Shown: positions 35,604 through 44,698 of the stretch, one piece after another | Layout: every line of letters starts with the position of its first letter | Position numbering within the stretch: the stretch's first letter is position 1 | Assembly: GCA_049366715.1 (NCBI GenBank) | Contig: JBMNCQ010000083.1 | Coordinates: forward strand, 96,777 to 160,776 | DNA length: 64,000 nucleotides | Direction of reading: 5' to 3' | DNA from: JBMNCQ01 sp049366715 | GTDB lineage: Bacteria; Bacillota; Peptococcia; Peptococcales; BICA1-8 | Program-made: the position numbers and the translations under genes | The notes under the pieces: model-generated | What the model was told of the DNA's origin: nothing | The model's input: the letters and a program-made list of their open reading frames with translations, nothing else | Databases searched by the model: none

Positions 35604-35638
35604 ACCCCCCCTGGTTGTTTGAGGGGGTTTTATTTTAA
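35604..35638 (+). terminator. Terminator upstream of uppS
   Basis: ACCCCCC (35604-35610) and GAGGGGGT (35621-35628) form a GC-rich stem with a loop containing TGGTTGTTT, followed by TTTTATTTT. It precedes uppS by about 65 bases. Confidence 0.7.
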
Positions 35639-35703
35639 TAATATAGTCAAGGATAAGATACATAACATAAATTTTATTAACGAGGATTTTCTGGAGGTTT
35701 AAG

Positions 35704-36459
35704 ATGTTTTTTTCACGAAAAGGAAATATTGAAAAAAATGATATATTAGCGAAACCTCTGCCCAAACATATTGCCATAATCATGGACGGAAACGGCAGGT
35801 GGGCAACAAAAAGAGGGCTCCCACGGGCCGCCGGACATAGGGCAGGGGTTGAGTCTCTAAAAAAGGTAGTAGAATTTTGTCTGGAATTACAAATCCCTCA
35901 TTTAACAGTCTATGCTTTCTCCACGGAAAATTGGAAGCGGCCTAAAGAAGAAGTAAATACTTTGATGAACTTAATTGTTGACTATATCCAAAAAGAACTA
36001 GCAGATTTAAATAAAAATGGTGTTTGTGTAAATCCTATTGGTAATATAGAAGATTTACCGCAGCACACTTTACAGCACATAAAAAATGCTGCTCAAGCAA
36101 CTGTTAATAACACCGGTTTAATCCTTAATGTTGCTTTAAATTATGGTGGTAGAGCAGAAATAACCAGGGCTGTCCGCTTAATTTCTCAAGAAATTATCCA
36201 AGGTAAGCATACAGTCGCTGAGATTGATGAAGCTTTGTTTGCCAGTTTCTTATATACCAAAAGTCAACCGGACCCTGATTTAATGATTAGACCGTCAGGT
36301 GAGATGAGAATTAGTAATTTTCTTTTATGGCAGCTCGCCTATACGGAATTTTGGGTAACAAATGTATTGTGGCCTGACTTTAAGCCACAGCATCTTATCA
36401 ATGCAATCTATGATTTTCAAAATAGGGACAGACGCTTTGGTGGAATAAATCTAAGTTAG
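35704..36459 (+). CDS. uppS: Isoprenyl (undecaprenyl) diphosphate synthase
   Basis: Cis-prenyltransferase that makes the C55 lipid carrier for cell-wall synthesis from FPP and IPP. The 251-residue product has the catalytic Asp28 in AIIMDGNGRWA, the TVYAFSTENWKRP motif, and the C-terminal DPDLMIRPSGEMRISNFLLW substrate-binding signature. ATG 35704 follows TGGAGG. It is the first gene of the uppS-cdsA-dxr-rseP-ispG-proS cluster. Confidence 0.96.
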   Translation: MFFSRKGNIEKNDILAKPLPKHIAIIMDGNGRWATKRGLPRAAGHRAGVESLKKVVEFCLELQIPHLTVYAFSTENWKRPKEEVNTLMNLIVDYIQKELADLNKNGVCVNPIGNIEDLPQHTLQHIKNAAQATVNNTGLILNVALNYGGRAEITRAVRLISQEIIQGKHTVAEIDEALFASFLYTKSQPDPDLMIRPSGEMRISNFLLWQLAYTEFWVTNVLWPDFKPQHLINAIYDFQNRDRRFGGINLS

Positions 36460-36470
36460 GTGTGATGAAA

Positions 36471-37259
36471 ATGCTGTGGCGAAGAGTTTTAAGCGCTCTT
36501 ATCGGTATACCACTGGTGATATTTATAATATATTTAGGCGGTAGTTGGTTAGCAACTGCAACTTTTTTCTTGATTTTTATCGGTAGTTATGAATTTAAGC
36601 AGATGCTTACCAGGAAAGGATTTACCCTCGTATTTTTACCTGTCTTGATCGGTGAAATCTTATTAATTGCGGGGATCCTGAGGGGTTGGAGTTTTTGGTT
36701 TCCCTTTAGTTTTGGTGTGTGTTTTGTACTTATTCTTTTTCTTACCGTACTTAATTTTCCTAAATATAAAATTGAAGAGCTTTCTCTAAGTTTGCTCATA
36801 TTTTTATATGTAGGCTGGTCTTTAGCTCATATTTTATTGTTAAGAATAAATTATGGGTATCTTACCGTGATTTACTTGTTTATTATTATCTGGTCTTCTG
36901 ATACAGGAGCATATTTTACCGGAAGTTATCTGGGAAAAAATAAATTATCCCCTTTGGTTAGTCCGAATAAAACCATTGAAGGTGCAGTAGGAGGAATAGT
37001 TTTCAGCCTTTTCATCGGTTATTTATATAATTTAACTTTTCCTGTGTTTACTTATCCTTTTCTTTTTGTCGTAACTTTGCTTGTGACCATCACCGGGCAA
37101 ATTGGCGATTTGGTTGAAAGCTCTTTTAAACGAATGGCAGGGGTCAAGGATTCAGGAAATATCATTCCCGGTCATGGCGGTATTTTAGATAGGTTTGACA
37201 GTATTATCATCTCGGCACCGATGCTATTTTATCTATTAATCCTTTTTAGATACCAATGA
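36471..37259 (+). CDS. cdsA: Phosphatidate cytidylyltransferase (CDP-diglyceride synthase)
   Basis: Integral membrane enzyme that makes CDP-diacylglycerol from phosphatidate and CTP. It has multiple membrane helices over 262 residues, and the family signature near the C-terminus (FKRMAGVKDSGNIIPGHGG, then DRFDS). I used ATG 36471, eight bases from AGGTG; ATG 36465 is too close to that site. It sits between uppS and a permease gene. Confidence 0.94.
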   Translation: MLWRRVLSALIGIPLVIFIIYLGGSWLATATFFLIFIGSYEFKQMLTRKGFTLVFLPVLIGEILLIAGILRGWSFWFPFSFGVCFVLILFLTVLNFPKYKIEELSLSLLIFLYVGWSLAHILLLRINYGYLTVIYLFIIIWSSDTGAYFTGSYLGKNKLSPLVSPNKTIEGAVGGIVFSLFIGYLYNLTFPVFTYPFLFVVTLLVTITGQIGDLVESSFKRMAGVKDSGNIIPGHGGILDRFDSIIISAPMLFYLLILFRYQ

Positions 37260-37268
37260 GGTGACACC

Positions 37269-38372
37269 TTGAATAATAAATTTGCAAAACAATTGACGAA
37301 TTTAATATCTGCTGCAACTGCCGTAATCATTTTATTAGGAGTTTATCTGTTACTGGAATATATTTTTCCTTTCTTTAAGGTATCCCTAAATGTCTTATTG
37401 GGTGCTTTCAGCCCTTTTATCTTAGCTTTAATTTTTGCGGTACTCATTGACCCTCTGGTCAATTTATTAGAAGATAAAATCAAGGTATCGCGCAGTTCCG
37501 CAGTATTATTCAGTCTGCTTTTAATTTTGACTGTTTTAGGCATCTTCATTATTTTAATAAGTTCACGGATGATTATCGAACTTGTTCAGTTATCGGGAAA
37601 GTTACCTGTTGTAAACCAATACATATCAGAAGAAGGATTTAGACTCTTAAGAGAAATAAGAATATTTATCTCCAATAATCCTTTACCGGCAGAGGTGCAA
37701 CATTCATTACAAAATAATACTACGGAACTGATCGATTCTTTTAAGTTATTTTTAGGAAAAGCCACACAAATTCTGGTTAATTTCTTAACAACCTTACCTT
37801 TGATCTTTACTATTGTTATTGTTTCGGCGATAGCAACATTTTTCATCAGCAAAGATAAGGAGTTAATCATTAATTTTTTCATGCAAATGATACCGGTCAG
37901 AGTTTTACTTCCCCTGCAGAGGGTGATCAATACTATGACCGGTGCACTCTTCGGATTTTTGCGAGCGCAAATTTTTCTGATAACAATGACTGCCGTGCAG
38001 GCAATGATCGGTTTATATATAATCGGCAGTGATTTTGTTATTACTATGGGGGTTTTAACAGGATTGGTGGATTTAATACCGATCCTAGGCCCGGGCAGTA
38101 TTTTTATTCCCTGGTCTCTCTGGCATATATTTGTCGGAAATTATAAGTTTGGTGTGGCACTTTTAATATTATACGGAATTTTAATTACGGTACGACAGTT
38201 GCTGGAACCCAAGATATTAGGAGACAGCATTGGATTGCATCCTTTGGCAACATTAATGTCAATCTTTGTAGGTTTAAGGCTCTTGGGAATTAAAGGCATC
38301 ATAATCGGGCCTATTGTGTTGTTAATAATCAAAGTGATTTTGGAGGTCAATAAATCAAAAAGGAGCATTTAA
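37269..38372 (+). CDS. AI-2E family transporter / YtvI-like permease
   Basis: A 367-residue integral membrane protein of the AI-2E (PF01594) family, about eight helices. Family marks: a TKDKELI-like loop (here FFISKDKELIINFFMQ), GLVDLIPILGPGSIFIPW and LEPKILGDSIGLHPLATLMS in the last third. Some family members are called sporulation protein YtvI; others are Na+(Li+)/H+ antiporters or unknown. The TTG start at 37269 follows GAGGTGA. It lies between cdsA and dxr, where a direct cdsA-dxr junction is more usual. Confidence 0.83.
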   Translation: MNNKFAKQLTNLISAATAVIILLGVYLLLEYIFPFFKVSLNVLLGAFSPFILALIFAVLIDPLVNLLEDKIKVSRSSAVLFSLLLILTVLGIFIILISSRMIIELVQLSGKLPVVNQYISEEGFRLLREIRIFISNNPLPAEVQHSLQNNTTELIDSFKLFLGKATQILVNFLTTLPLIFTIVIVSAIATFFISKDKELIINFFMQMIPVRVLLPLQRVINTMTGALFGFLRAQIFLITMTAVQAMIGLYIIGSDFVITMGVLTGLVDLIPILGPGSIFIPWSLWHIFVGNYKFGVALLILYGILITVRQLLEPKILGDSIGLHPLATLMSIFVGLRLLGIKGIIIGPIVLLIIKVILEVNKSKRSI

Positions 38373-38374
38373 AG

Positions 38375-39526
38375 TTGAAAAATGTAGCGATATTAGGAAG
38401 CACCGGCTCCATTGGGACCCAGGCTCTTCAAGTAATGGATGAATTAAATAATGATTTTAAAGTGGTAATTTTATCGGGGCATCAGAATAGTAATTTACTA
38501 ATTGAACAATCGCTGAAATATAAACCTCAAGCTGTTATAGCAACGGACGACCTGAGTTTTAAGGCATTGCAAAGCCATATAGACTCCAATAAGACTCAGG
38601 TGCTTTCTGGAACCGCAGGGATTTTAGCAGCCCTCGAGGCCATTGACATCGACATAGTGCTGGTGGCTATAACAGGTGCGGCTGCCATCAAGCCTACGAT
38701 GAAAGCACTTCAGTTAGGGCTTGATGTGGCTTTGGCAAATAAAGAAACGATTGTTGCTGCAGGTAATATTATTCGTAAATTACAACAGAAAACAGGAACC
38801 AGAATAATTCCGGTAGATAGTGAACATTCTGCGATTATGCAATGTCTGGAGCAAGATACCCAGGCTGTTGATAAATTAATCCTCACTGCTTCCGGAGGAC
38901 CTTTTAGAAACATGACGGCTGACGAACTGGCGGAAGTTAATCCCCGGAAAGCCCTGGAACATCCTAATTGGCAAATGGGGAAAAAGATAACCATAGATTC
39001 AGCAACGATGATGAATAAAGGTCTGGAGGTAATTGAAGCCCATTGGCTATTTGGTATGGATTATGATAATATTGATGTTGTTATCCATCCTCAGAGTATC
39101 ATTCATTCTATGGTTCAATACAGGGATGGTTCGGTTATCGCCCAGCTGGGCTTACCCGATATGCGAGTGCCTATTCAATATGCATTAACATATCCTGGGC
39201 GTAAAAGCAATGATTTCCCCAAAATTGATTTTATTAAAGCCGGTAAGCTGGAATTTTTTCCGCCTGATCATGAGCGGTTTCCTTGTTTAAAACTTGCTTA
39301 TGAGGCCGGGAAAATTGGCAAGACTATGCCTGTAGTATTAAATGCTGCTAATGAAGTAGCAGTTGATTTATTTTTAGCAAACAAAATCTCTTTCTTACAA
39401 ATTCCGATGCTCATTGAAAAAGTAATGGCTAAGCATACGCCTCTTAACAATGATGATTTGGAAAATATCTTTACGGCAGATAAATGGGCTAGGATTGAGG
39501 CACAACAGATTATTTCTTTGGGGTGA
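38375..39526 (+). CDS. dxr: 1-deoxy-D-xylulose 5-phosphate reductoisomerase
   Basis: Second enzyme of the MEP pathway to isopentenyl diphosphate; converts DXP to MEP using NADPH and a divalent metal. It has 383 residues with NADPH-binding LGSTGSIGTQAL, the metal and substrate motifs IPVDSEHSAI and KITIDSATMMNKGLEVIEAH. TTG 38375 is the only start that keeps the nucleotide-binding motif; AAAGGAG lies about ten bases upstream. It works with ispG in the same cluster. Confidence 0.96.
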   Translation: MKNVAILGSTGSIGTQALQVMDELNNDFKVVILSGHQNSNLLIEQSLKYKPQAVIATDDLSFKALQSHIDSNKTQVLSGTAGILAALEAIDIDIVLVAITGAAAIKPTMKALQLGLDVALANKETIVAAGNIIRKLQQKTGTRIIPVDSEHSAIMQCLEQDTQAVDKLILTASGGPFRNMTADELAEVNPRKALEHPNWQMGKKITIDSATMMNKGLEVIEAHWLFGMDYDNIDVVIHPQSIIHSMVQYRDGSVIAQLGLPDMRVPIQYALTYPGRKSNDFPKIDFIKAGKLEFFPPDHERFPCLKLAYEAGKIGKTMPVVLNAANEVAVDLFLANKISFLQIPMLIEKVMAKHTPLNNDDLENIFTADKWARIEAQQIISLG

Positions 39527-39531
39527 TTATT

Positions 39532-40572
39532 TTGCAAACGGCAATTTTTGCTTTGATTATTTTTGGTTTATTGATTTTTGTGCATGAATTTGGACACTTT
39601 ATTGTAGCGAAACTGGTGGGAGTCAGAGTTGAAGAATTCAGTATCGGGATGGGACCGCAGGCTTTTTCTTTTACTAAGGGTGAAACGCTCTATTCAATTA
39701 GAATATTACCGATCGGTGGTTATGTTAAAATGAGCGGAGAGTCCGGAGTTGAGGAAGAAGACAGTCTTGCCGCAGCGGATCCGAAAAGATTTAACAATAA
39801 ATCGGTAGGCCAAAGAGCAGGAGTAATTGTTGCCGGCCCCCTGATGAATTTTATTCTGGCAGTATTATTGTTTACGATGATTTTTGCCTTTATCGGCATT
39901 CCCTATGGAACGACGCAAATCGGTGAAGTATTAGCGGACAGTCCTGCTGCCGACGCAGGACTTAAATCAGGTGACGTTATCGTTAATATAGACGGAGAAA
40001 AGGTTAATGACTGGTCGGAAATGGTGGAAATAATCCATAATAAACCCGGTATTGAATTGGATTTTACCTTACAAAGAGGGGACGCCTTACAAAATGTAAG
40101 GATCACTCCTAAGCTAGATGAGGAGAATCATGTAGGGTTGATCGGTGTAACGCCCAGCGAAGAAGTCAAAAAAGTCAATGTTTTTGAAGCCTTTAGTCTG
40201 GGAATAAATCGTACCGTGGAAATTCTCGTATTCACCATAGTTGCCCTTGTGGAAATGTTTACAGGTCAAATGGGAATGGGAGAGGTTACGGGGCCGGTAG
40301 GTATTGTGCAGTTAATTGGAGAATCAGCCCAAATTGGTCTTATTTATTTAGTTAATTTGACGGCCTTAATTTCCATTAATTTAGGTTTGCTGAATTTATT
40401 GCCGATTCCTGCTCTGGACGGCAGTAAATTGATATTTTTGAGTATTGAAGCAATCAGGGGTAAACCTATTGATGCCCGCAAAGAAAATTTTGTGCATATT
40501 ATCGGCTTTGCCCTCTTGATGACCTTGATGTTGTTTATTACATACCGAGATGTAATAAAATTATTTGAATAA
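39532..40572 (+). CDS. rseP: Intramembrane zinc metalloprotease RseP (RasP, site-2 protease)
   Basis: Cuts membrane-bound anti-sigma factors and signal-peptide remnants within the membrane. The 346-residue protein has zinc motif HEFGH at 18-22 in the first helix, a single PDZ domain at about 115-195, and the second catalytic motif NLLPIPALDG in a late helix. TTG 39532 is six bases from GGGGTGA; an earlier in-frame GTG at 39523 overlaps dxr. One PDZ is usual in Gram-positives (E. coli has two). Confidence 0.94.
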   Translation: MQTAIFALIIFGLLIFVHEFGHFIVAKLVGVRVEEFSIGMGPQAFSFTKGETLYSIRILPIGGYVKMSGESGVEEEDSLAAADPKRFNNKSVGQRAGVIVAGPLMNFILAVLLFTMIFAFIGIPYGTTQIGEVLADSPAADAGLKSGDVIVNIDGEKVNDWSEMVEIIHNKPGIELDFTLQRGDALQNVRITPKLDEENHVGLIGVTPSEEVKKVNVFEAFSLGINRTVEILVFTIVALVEMFTGQMGMGEVTGPVGIVQLIGESAQIGLIYLVNLTALISINLGLLNLLPIPALDGSKLIFLSIEAIRGKPIDARKENFVHIIGFALLMTLMLFITYRDVIKLFE

Positions 40573-40584
40573 AAGGTGATTTCC

Positions 40585-41664
40585 TTGATCAAAAGAAGAG
40601 TTACCGGTAACTTTAAGCTGGGGCAGGTCGGGATCGGTTCGAAGCATCCTGTTAGTATCCAGTCGATGACGACAACGGATACGAGAGATGCAACGGCAAC
40701 TTTAGAACAGATAAAAGCATTGGCTTTAGCAGGCTGTGAAATTATCCGAGTTGCCGTACCGGACCAGGAGGCCGCGGGAAGCTTAAAAAACATCACTTTA
40801 CATAGTCCCCTTCCGGTGGTAGCAGATATTCATTTTGACTATCGTCTGGCCCTTAAAGCCATGGAGAACGGCGTCAGCGGTTTGAGAATTAATCCCGGAA
40901 ACATAGGTAATGAAATGAAAATTAAAGAGGTAGTAAAAGCTGCAACTTATTATCATGTACCGATTAGAATTGGGGTAAATTCCGGTTCGTTAGAAAAAGA
41001 TCTTTTAGATAAATACCGGGGGGTTAAGGCCGAAGCCTTGGTTGAGAGTGCATTGCGTCATGTTAGGATTTTAGAAAAAAATAATTTTTCAATGATTAAA
41101 ATATCATTAAAGTCTTCTCAGGTACCTTTAATGATTTCCGCATATCGGATCATTGCTGCCGAGGTATGCTACCCGTTACATCTGGGAGTGACGGAAGCAG
41201 GAACAGAAAAGATCGGCACAATAAAATCGGCTATTGGTATTGGCGCATTATTATCTGAAGGTATCGGTGATACGATTCGAGTCTCCTTGACGGGTAATCC
41301 CTTGCAGGAAATACCCGTTGCGCAAAGTATCTTAAAATCATTAGGATTACGGAAAGCAGGAGTGGAGATCATCTCATGCCCTACTTGTGGCCGCTGTCAA
41401 ATAAATCTGGAAAAACTGGCTAATGACGTGGACAAGTTGACTGCAGAAATCAAAGAACCCTTAAAATTGGCCATTATGGGATGTGTAGTAAATGGACCGG
41501 GAGAAGCGAAAGAGGCCGACCTTGGTATTGCCGGGGGCAAAGGAGAAGGACTTGTCTTTAAAAAAGGTAAAATAGTTGCCAAGGTAAAAGAAGACCAGCT
41601 CTTACCGGCATTTTTAAAAGAATTAGATACTTTAAGGAGATGTGATAGAGATGAGGATAACTGA
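40585..41664 (+). CDS. ispG: 4-hydroxy-3-methylbut-2-enyl diphosphate synthase
   Basis: [4Fe-4S] enzyme of the MEP pathway that makes HMBPP from MEcPP. The 359 residues include the N-terminal TIM barrel (VSIQSMTTTDTRDATATLEQI) and the C-terminal cluster domain with Cys265, Cys268 (CPTCGRC) and Cys300, Glu307 (GCVVNGPGE). TTG 40585 is preferred because AAAAGGTGAT lies just upstream; a GTG at 40576 overlaps that site. It overlaps proS by 14 bases. Confidence 0.95.
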   Translation: MIKRRVTGNFKLGQVGIGSKHPVSIQSMTTTDTRDATATLEQIKALALAGCEIIRVAVPDQEAAGSLKNITLHSPLPVVADIHFDYRLALKAMENGVSGLRINPGNIGNEMKIKEVVKAATYYHVPIRIGVNSGSLEKDLLDKYRGVKAEALVESALRHVRILEKNNFSMIKISLKSSQVPLMISAYRIIAAEVCYPLHLGVTEAGTEKIGTIKSAIGIGALLSEGIGDTIRVSLTGNPLQEIPVAQSILKSLGLRKAGVEIISCPTCGRCQINLEKLANDVDKLTAEIKEPLKLAIMGCVVNGPGEAKEADLGIAGGKGEGLVFKKGKIVAKVKEDQLLPAFLKELDTLRRCDRDEDN

Positions 41665-43357
41665 GGCTTTCGTACCGACTTTGCGGTCAACACCTGCCGA
41701 AGCAGAAATAATCAGCCATCAACTGCTTATGAAAGCGGGATTTATCAGAAAGAGTGCTGCAGGTGTTTATACATATTTACCCTTCGCTCAACGGGTGTTA
41801 AAAAAAATTAAAGATATCGTTCGGGATGAAATGAATAAGGCCGGTGGCCATGAGGTGTTGTTGCCGATAATCCAGCCGGCGGAATTATGGCTGGAGACAG
41901 GCCGGTGGCATGTCTACGGTGAAGAAATGTTCCGGCTAAAAGACCGTCATAACAGGGATTTCTGTTTAGGACCTACTCATGAAGAAATCATTACCGACTT
42001 AATCAGAGGTGAAATAAATTCTTACCGGCAATTGCCTCTGAGATTATATCAAATTCAAAATAAATACAGGGACGAACGCAGACCGAGGTTTGGTCTGATG
42101 AGAGGAAGAGAGTTTATCATGAAGGACCTGTATTCTTTTGACCGGGACGAAGAAGGGTTAGATATCAGCTATCAGAAAATGTATCAGGCTTATAATAATA
42201 TTTTCACCAGATGCGGATTAGATTTCAGGCCTGTTGAAGCCGATTCCGGAGCAATTGGGGGCAATGTAACTCACGAATTTATGGTTTTGGCGGAAAATGG
42301 TGAAGCGACAATCGTATACTGTAACGCATGTGATTATGCGGCAAATATTGAAATAGCTCCTACTAAGCCCCGGGAAGCTAAGGCAACTGCAGAAGAAATA
42401 GAGAAATTACAAAAAGTTCATACACCTAAAATTAAGACGATAGATGAAATTGTAAAATTCTTAAAGGTAAACTCTGCTCAATGTATTAAAACGTTATTTT
42501 ATAAAGCTGATGAGCAAATGATTGCAGTATTGATCAGGGGTGACCGGAGTGTTAATGAAATAAAAATACAAAAGGCCCATCCCTGTTATAATCTGGAAAT
42601 GGCCGGCGAAGAAGAAATTAAAAAGCTAACAGGATGCGGGGTAGGCTCGCTGGGACCGGTCGGTATGAAAGATATTCCCGTTTACGCCGATTATGAAATT
42701 CAGTATTTGCGAAATGGTGTTTGCGGAGCTAATACTGATGACTATCATTTAATCAATGTAAATGTTGAAAGAGATTTTTCGGTTAATGGTTTTTATGATC
42801 TTCGCTTGGTAGAAGCGGGTGAACCTTGTCCCAAATGTGGCGGCCATTTACAGACTGCCCGGGGTATTGAGGTTGGTCAGGTATTTAAATTAGGTACAAA
42901 ATACAGTGAGGCCTTAAATGCTAAATATTTAGATGAAAACGGTAAAGAAAACTTAATACTTATGGGATGTTACGGAATCGGCGTGACCCGGACAATGGCT
43001 GCCGCTATTGAGCAGAATTATGATGAATACGGGATAATCTGGCCGAAGACAATTGCTCCCTATCATGTCGTTATTGTCCCGATTTCCAGTAAAGATGAAG
43101 AGCATATGAAACTGGCGGAAAAATTATATGATGAATTACGCAGCAGCGGGATCGAGGCAGTTCTTGATGACCGCAATGAAAGACCGGGGGTAAAATTTAA
43201 GGATGCTGATTTAATCGGGTATCCGATCAGACTCACCATCGGTAAAAAAACCGTTACGGAAAATATGGTCGAATATAAATTGAGAACTGCAGAAAAAGCT
43301 GTGGAAATCCCTTATGATAAGATAATTTCCGAAGTAACCAATTATCTCAATTCCTAG
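41651..43357 (+). CDS. proS: Prolyl-tRNA synthetase (bacterial type with editing domain)
   Basis: Class II synthetase that charges tRNA-Pro. The 568-residue length and order (motif 1/2 catalytic core, inserted YbaK-like editing domain about 225-385, motif 3, anticodon-binding domain) mark the bacterial ProS. Seen are LGPTHEEIITDLIRGE, FGLMRGREFIMKDLYSFDRD and GCYGIGVTRTMAAAIEQ. ATG 41651 follows AAGGAG; it starts inside ispG. Confidence 0.97.
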   Translation: MRITEAFVPTLRSTPAEAEIISHQLLMKAGFIRKSAAGVYTYLPFAQRVLKKIKDIVRDEMNKAGGHEVLLPIIQPAELWLETGRWHVYGEEMFRLKDRHNRDFCLGPTHEEIITDLIRGEINSYRQLPLRLYQIQNKYRDERRPRFGLMRGREFIMKDLYSFDRDEEGLDISYQKMYQAYNNIFTRCGLDFRPVEADSGAIGGNVTHEFMVLAENGEATIVYCNACDYAANIEIAPTKPREAKATAEEIEKLQKVHTPKIKTIDEIVKFLKVNSAQCIKTLFYKADEQMIAVLIRGDRSVNEIKIQKAHPCYNLEMAGEEEIKKLTGCGVGSLGPVGMKDIPVYADYEIQYLRNGVCGANTDDYHLINVNVERDFSVNGFYDLRLVEAGEPCPKCGGHLQTARGIEVGQVFKLGTKYSEALNAKYLDENGKENLILMGCYGIGVTRTMAAAIEQNYDEYGIIWPKTIAPYHVVIVPISSKDEEHMKLAEKLYDELRSSGIEAVLDDRNERPGVKFKDADLIGYPIRLTIGKKTVTENMVEYKLRTAEKAVEIPYDKIISEVTNYLNS

Positions 43358-43374
43358 ATTCTAGGAGGGTTAGT

Positions 43375-44004
43375 ATGAATGTCAGTGCAGTAATCCCTGC
43401 ATATAATGAGGAAAAATACATAAATCATGTAATAGAAATATTATTAAATGTTAAAGAATTAAAGGAAATAATTATTGTTAATGACGGCTCCACAGATGAA
43501 ACGGCCCAGGTAGTAAAAAAGTACCCGGTAAATTTAATCGAACTGCCTGTCAATTCCGGTAAAGGTGGTGCTATGCTCAAGGGTGCCACAGCAGCTAAAA
43601 ATGATTATATCCTGTTTTTAGATGCAGATTTAATTGGACTGACTTTAGAGCATGTTTATGCAATGCTGGAGGGCATCAAAGAAAATAATTACGATATGGT
43701 TGTCGGTATTTTTGACAGCGGCCGGAAAAGCACTGATCTCGCTCAAGTAGTGGCGCCCTTTCTTTCCGGCCAGCGGATCGTTAAAAAAGAGCATCTTTTT
43801 TGTATTAATAATTTACAGGTGGCCAGATTTGGGGTGGAAGTTGCCTTAACAAAATATGCAGCTCAGAATAATTTGAGAGTGAAAGAAGTCGTATTAAAAA
43901 ATTTAACTCATGTAATGAAAGAAGAAAAATTAGGTTTTGTGAAGGGTTTTGCTTATCGGCTTAAAATGTACTGGGAGATTGCCAAAACTGTAGCCCATAG
44001 TTAG
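43375..44004 (+). CDS. Glycosyltransferase family 2 protein
   Basis: A 209-residue soluble GT-A fold glycosyltransferase resembling the catalytic part of dolichol-phosphate mannosyl or polyprenyl-phosphate glycosyltransferases. It shows SAVIPAYNEEKYI, IIIVNDGSTDET, and the metal-binding DAD at residues 83-85 (LFLDADLIG). No membrane helices are seen. The substrate cannot be told from sequence. ATG 43375 follows AGGAGGG. Together with the next gene it separates proS from polC. Confidence 0.85.
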   Translation: MNVSAVIPAYNEEKYINHVIEILLNVKELKEIIIVNDGSTDETAQVVKKYPVNLIELPVNSGKGGAMLKGATAAKNDYILFLDADLIGLTLEHVYAMLEGIKENNYDMVVGIFDSGRKSTDLAQVVAPFLSGQRIVKKEHLFCINNLQVARFGVEVALTKYAAQNNLRVKEVVLKNLTHVMKEEKLGFVKGFAYRLKMYWEIAKTVAHS

Positions 44005-44018
44005 ATTGAGGTGGAATT

Positions 44019-44687
44019 ATGGTGTGGGAAATAGAAATTATTTTGCGGCTCATCCTGGCAGCAGGATTAGGTGGAATTATCGGTTTAGAAAGGGAATCTT
44101 TAAATAAAGCTGCCGGTCTTAGAACCCATACCCTGGTATCTGTTGGATCCTGTTTAATCATGATTGTTTCTATTTCGATTTTTAAGGAGTATTCTTATCT
44201 CACCAATAGTGACCCTGCCCGGATTGCTGCCCAAGTGGTCAGCGGAATCGGTTTTTTGGGTGCCGGTACGATAATGCGTTCAGGAGCAAATGTTAAAGGA
44301 TTAACGACTGCGGCAACTCTCTGGGTTGTTGCAGGAATCGGTTTAGCCGTTGGTTCCGGGACTTATCTGGCTGCTTTGGTAACGACCATTATCGTATACA
44401 TATCTTTAGTCTATTTATTTAAGGTAGAGAATGTGGTGAGCAGAAAAAAAAGACTGCATCACCTCTATGTTCAAATGGATGATAAACCGGGGCAAATAGG
44501 GCTGGTCTGCAGTACTCTGGGAGATTTGGATATCACTGTTAAAAATATTGAGCTGCAGCGGGAAAGGCCTAATGATAATACGATTCAATTGGAGATGCTT
44601 TTAAAACTTTCCGCATCTTCTGAAACGGAAAAGGTTAAAACAGCCCTTGAAAATTTACGAGGAGTCTATAAAGTGAATTTTGACTAA
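44019..44687 (+). CDS. MgtC/SapB family membrane protein
   Basis: A 222-residue membrane protein with four to five N-terminal helices typical of MgtC (LILAAGLGGIIGLERESLNK, then GIGFLGAGTIMRSG and GLTTAATLWVVAGIGLAVG) and a C-terminal ACT-like cytoplasmic domain (about 150-222). The family is linked to Mg2+ limitation and control of the F-type ATPase in pathogens; in other bacteria its function is unclear. It ends where the polC ribosome site begins. Confidence 0.88.
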   Translation: MVWEIEIILRLILAAGLGGIIGLERESLNKAAGLRTHTLVSVGSCLIMIVSISIFKEYSYLTNSDPARIAAQVVSGIGFLGAGTIMRSGANVKGLTTAATLWVVAGIGLAVGSGTYLAALVTTIIVYISLVYLFKVENVVSRKKRLHHLYVQMDDKPGQIGLVCSTLGDLDITVKNIELQRERPNDNTIQLEMLLKLSASSETEKVKTALENLRGVYKVNFD

Positions 44688-44698
44688 TGGAGGTAACA

